Shown here: piece after piece, positions 58,305 to 60,060 of the stretch
How the letters are laid out: the number at the start of each line of letters is the position of its first letter
Position numbering within the stretch: the first letter of the stretch is position 1
Source of the DNA: a virus
Virus record (IMG/VR): IMGVR_UViG_3300042288_002007
Location: 1-60,060 of that record
Reading direction: 5' to 3' (one strand)
Length of the DNA: 60,060 nt
Made by a program: the position numbers and the translations under genes
Notes under the pieces: model-generated
Told to the model about the DNA's origin: nothing
Databases searched by the model: none
What the model saw: the letters and a program-made list of their open reading frames with translations, nothing else

Positions 58305-59222
58305 TTAGTATGGAGGATAACCAAATTCATCATCTTCTGGGTTTTGTCCTGCCGATTGAACAGCCGCATTAAACTCATTCGGATTGGGTTTGCCTTCATC
58401 TTCGGTAGCAGTTTCTTTTAGTGACGGTCTCCAATCCTTGACTAACTCTCTGCTGAGTTTTATTTGCTCACTCAACTCACTGCCGTTTGTCACAAGAGAA
58501 GACATGGTAGCTGGTTTATAGCTCTCAACAACAGCTACATTTGCTGTGTTAGGAGCTATGCCCCGCACGGCATCTGTTATTGTGGGTTCATAAATGCAAT
58601 GAGCATGAAACAAGTCCCCCATCGGTTTATATGGCTGTTTCCTGCTTTGAGCGTAAGCTTTCTCCATGTCACAGCAAAAACCACCTCGATTTGTCTCTTT
58701 AGTTTGATGTTGAAGCCATGAGGCATTGAAAGATGCGCCACTTGCCCCACCAAGGGATATCCTGATTGGCGCAGTGTGACAGGGTTTATTGTCTTGTCCT
58801 AAGACGTAGCAATAACTCCAACTTGCTGTTTTGTAGAGATTTTTATTCTTCCAAAAATCACTGAATTTTCTCATCTCGCCGATGAGTTCGTTTTTTTCTC
58901 TCATCTTCCCAGACAAGAATCCTTCGTTCCTGCTTTTCAAGTAAACAGGGGTGCTAGAGAGGATTAATAGTCTTGGCTTTAAAGTCATCAAAACAATTTC
59001 TTTGTCGCCACTAGGCCACTCATGTTCTACTATTTCCCAATTTTCAGGGAGATCAAAGGAACATGATTCTGCATCTTTTTTAGTTATCGCAAATCCGTAA
59101 GGAAGAATACCAGTTCTTCCAAACCTGGGATTAATTATTAGAGCAATTGGCGGACGCTCAGAGACTGGTGCGGAAAATTGTTGATCTTCAAAATCAGGCG
59201 CTAATACTGCTGTGTTTGTCAT
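58305..59222 (-). CDS. Conserved cyanobacterial protein, possibly single-strand DNA handling (305 aa)
   Basis: A 305-residue protein. Its N-terminal region (ALIINPRFGRTGILPYGFAI, DLPENWEIVEHEWPSG) and middle (LILSSTPVYLKSRNEGFLSG) are of a kind I associate with a cyanobacterial family of unknown function. The C-terminus is disordered, acidic and ends DDEFGYPPY, like the acidic tip of SSB proteins that contact other replication proteins. The call is tentative. It is the longest gene in the right-hand minus block. Confidence 0.5.
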   Translation of the reverse strand: MTNTAVLAPDFEDQQFSAPVSERPPIALIINPRFGRTGILPYGFAITKKDAESCSFDLPENWEIVEHEWPSGDKEIVLMTLKPRLLILSSTPVYLKSRNEGFLSGKMREKNELIGEMRKFSDFWKNKNLYKTASWSYCYVLGQDNKPCHTAPIRISLGGASGASFNASWLQHQTKETNRGGFCCDMEKAYAQSRKQPYKPMGDLFHAHCIYEPTITDAVRGIAPNTANVAVVESYKPATMSSLVTNGSELSEQIKLSRELVKDWRPSLKETATEDEGKPNPNEFNAAVQSAGQNPEDDEFGYPPY

Positions 59223-59395
59223 CGTTTTGTCCTGCTTGTTATTATTTTATCTGTGCGGAGTTGATAAGGCGATCGCACCCAGCCAATTGATAATAGTTAA
59301 AACTTGAATTTGTGGTAGCTAAAATAATTATGCTACCTTCTATTTTAGCAGTTGCGATCGCTCAAATATTTTAACTAAAGCGATCGCGGAAATTA
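59223..59395. other. Intergenic region with HIP1 sites
   Basis: An AT-rich spacer with three or four HIP1 palindromes and no clear ORF, hairpin or promoter. The minus-strand gene at 59222 should start from here. Confidence 0.4.
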
Positions 59396-59731
59396 CTAAA
59401 CTGCTACGAGACAGGGAACTTTATCGCGCCCACTACCTCGTTCATCACATACCAAATCTTCTATGTATTGCTCAAATTCTGATCGAGCTTCACTAATTTG
59501 ATACCCTTGCCAGTTGCAGTGACGTTCACACTGGGAATAAGTATGAGCGCGAAACACAATCTGATTATTGACCTTGACAGTATAGGGCTGGGTTAAGCTG
59601 CTGAAACTAACGTCTTCATACTTAATAACAGCTTCATTTGATTGCTCATGGAACAAATAATCATCTAGTTCAATTTCTTCTACTACCTCTACAGTCTGGG
59701 GTAGTTTGCGAGAATAGACAGTGTGTGTCAT
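59396..59731 (-). CDS. Hypothetical protein (111 aa)
   Basis: Mixed beta/alpha; features are VEVVEEIELDDYLFHEQSNE, a YTVKVNNQIVFRAHTYSQCE strand pair, then HCNWQGYQISEARSEFEQYI. A few Cys and His. Not recognised. Confidence 0.5.
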   Translation of the reverse strand: MTHTVYSRKLPQTVEVVEEIELDDYLFHEQSNEAVIKYEDVSFSSLTQPYTVKVNNQIVFRAHTYSQCERHCNWQGYQISEARSEFEQYIEDLVCDERGSGRDKVPCLVAV

Positions 59732-59833
59732 GATTGATTAGACCTTTTAGGTTGTGGGGCGATCGCTTACTTCTTTGCCGGAGGGGCGATCGCTTTGCTT
59801 ATACAATAATTCTATGTCCATAGAATAAATTTG

Positions 59834-60040
59834 TCAAGCTATTTTTGAAGATTTTTCTTTGTTCTCAATAAAAACAGCCAAACCCCTTGCTACAGAAGGA
59901 ATACGAACTACTTGCTCTAGTAGCTCACTCAGCTTTAAATTAAGATTAGCAGCATATTCCTCATACAATGCGATCGCTGTAGGAGTGAGGTTAATGTGCT
60001 TAGAAACCTTCTTTTCACTATATTTCTGACTTCGTGCCAT
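59834..60040 (-). CDS. Ribbon-helix-helix-like protein (68 aa)
   Basis: KKVSKHINLTPTAIALYEEY, AANLNLKLSELLEQVVRIPS and a short C-terminal helix fit an RHH/CopG-like fold with an N-terminal strand and two helices, preceded by a basic tail (MARSQKYSE). It may be an autoregulated repressor or a plasmid/partition-type regulator. The window ends 20 bp upstream of its start, so its promoter is not visible. Confidence 0.55.
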   Translation of the reverse strand: MARSQKYSEKKVSKHINLTPTAIALYEEYAANLNLKLSELLEQVVRIPSVARGLAVFIENKEKSSKIA

Positions 60041-60060
60041 ATCTCTCCTTTCTATGTCCA

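Noticed and set aside
1-60060. tRNA, rRNA, integrase, endolysin and portal genes
   Set aside because: I looked for each and found no convincing match; none is claimed.
1-60060. HIP1 palindromes (GCGATCGC) as operators or origins
   Set aside because: They occur throughout coding and noncoding DNA, as is general for cyanobacterial genomes, so single sites carry no regulatory meaning here.

Overview
The window is cyanobacterial in character. The palindrome GCGATCGC (HIP1) recurs dozens of times on both sides of gene boundaries and inside genes, coding density is high, the DNA is AT-rich, and several small proteins are of types I associate with filamentous Nostocales. The gene content is that of a large tailed phage or prophage. 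I see a two-subunit terminase, DUF2213 / decoration / DUF2184 capsid genes, Gp49-like and DUF4054-like head-tail proteins, a 2130-residue tape measure, tail-tip and fibre genes, a DnaB helicase, ThyX, two dCTP deaminases, DNA methyltransferases, antirepressors and many small helix-turn-helix proteins. No integrase, tail sheath, endolysin, rRNA, tRNA or CRISPR array was found, and no portal protein was recognised, so I cannot tell a prophage from a free or plasmid-like phage.

Layout. 1-975: the end of a tail-fibre gene made of near-identical 132-bp repeats, and one more gene. 1007-1667 (minus): a RusA resolvase and an XRE regulator inserted between plus-strand tail genes. 1785-10726 (plus): tail-tip, fibre and receptor-type genes ending in a small glycosyltransferase-like gene. 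10767-11084 (minus): a second XRE regulator, with an operator-like repeat cluster in front of the head operon. 11220-31930 (plus): head genes, head-tail connectors, four genes sharing a cysteine cassette, and the tape measure. 31966-39818 (plus, with one minus-strand secreted protein): nucleotide metabolism, primase zinc finger, small genes and terminase. 40039-43632 (plus with one minus gene): AntA-type antirepressor, CoiA-like protein, acetyltransferase and second dCTP deaminase. 43633-56141 (minus): membrane proteins, C5 and N6 methyltransferases, ASCH protein, DnaB, replication proteins and a long train of translationally coupled small genes ending in a ribbon-helix-helix protein. 56314-56883 (plus): a divergent two-HTH repressor. 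56875-60040 (minus): PAS protein, unknowns and another ribbon-helix-helix protein.

The most unusual part is 16265-25490. Four consecutive genes carry eight copies of a four-cysteine cassette with core CGxxC[I/L]. In the two large proteins (786 and 1543 residues) the cassette precedes a hydrophobic helix and then an alpha/beta-hydrolase-like domain with a GxSxG elbow. This unit occurs five times in all; the fifth has lost the serine, and a J-domain and a SAP-like segment are interspersed. The first gene of the set carries a JAB-like HNHP domain. The second ends in the slippery heptamer A AAA AAG directly followed by a stop, and a -1 shift there would fuse it to the next gene. I infer a family of virion-associated, perhaps ejected, membrane-active proteins built from one reusable cassette. 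I know of no described system with this layout.

Regulatory observations include extended -10 boxes (TGNTATAAT) in front of three genes, a strong sigma70-type promoter with a terminator-like leader at 34637-34715, a 106-nt structured inverted repeat at 34503-34608, and a hairpin leader in front of the antirepressor. Three proteins end in beta-clamp-binding-like QLSLF or QQSLF motifs, suggesting recruitment to the host sliding clamp. All assignments come from reading the sequence and remembered family features; no database search was run.
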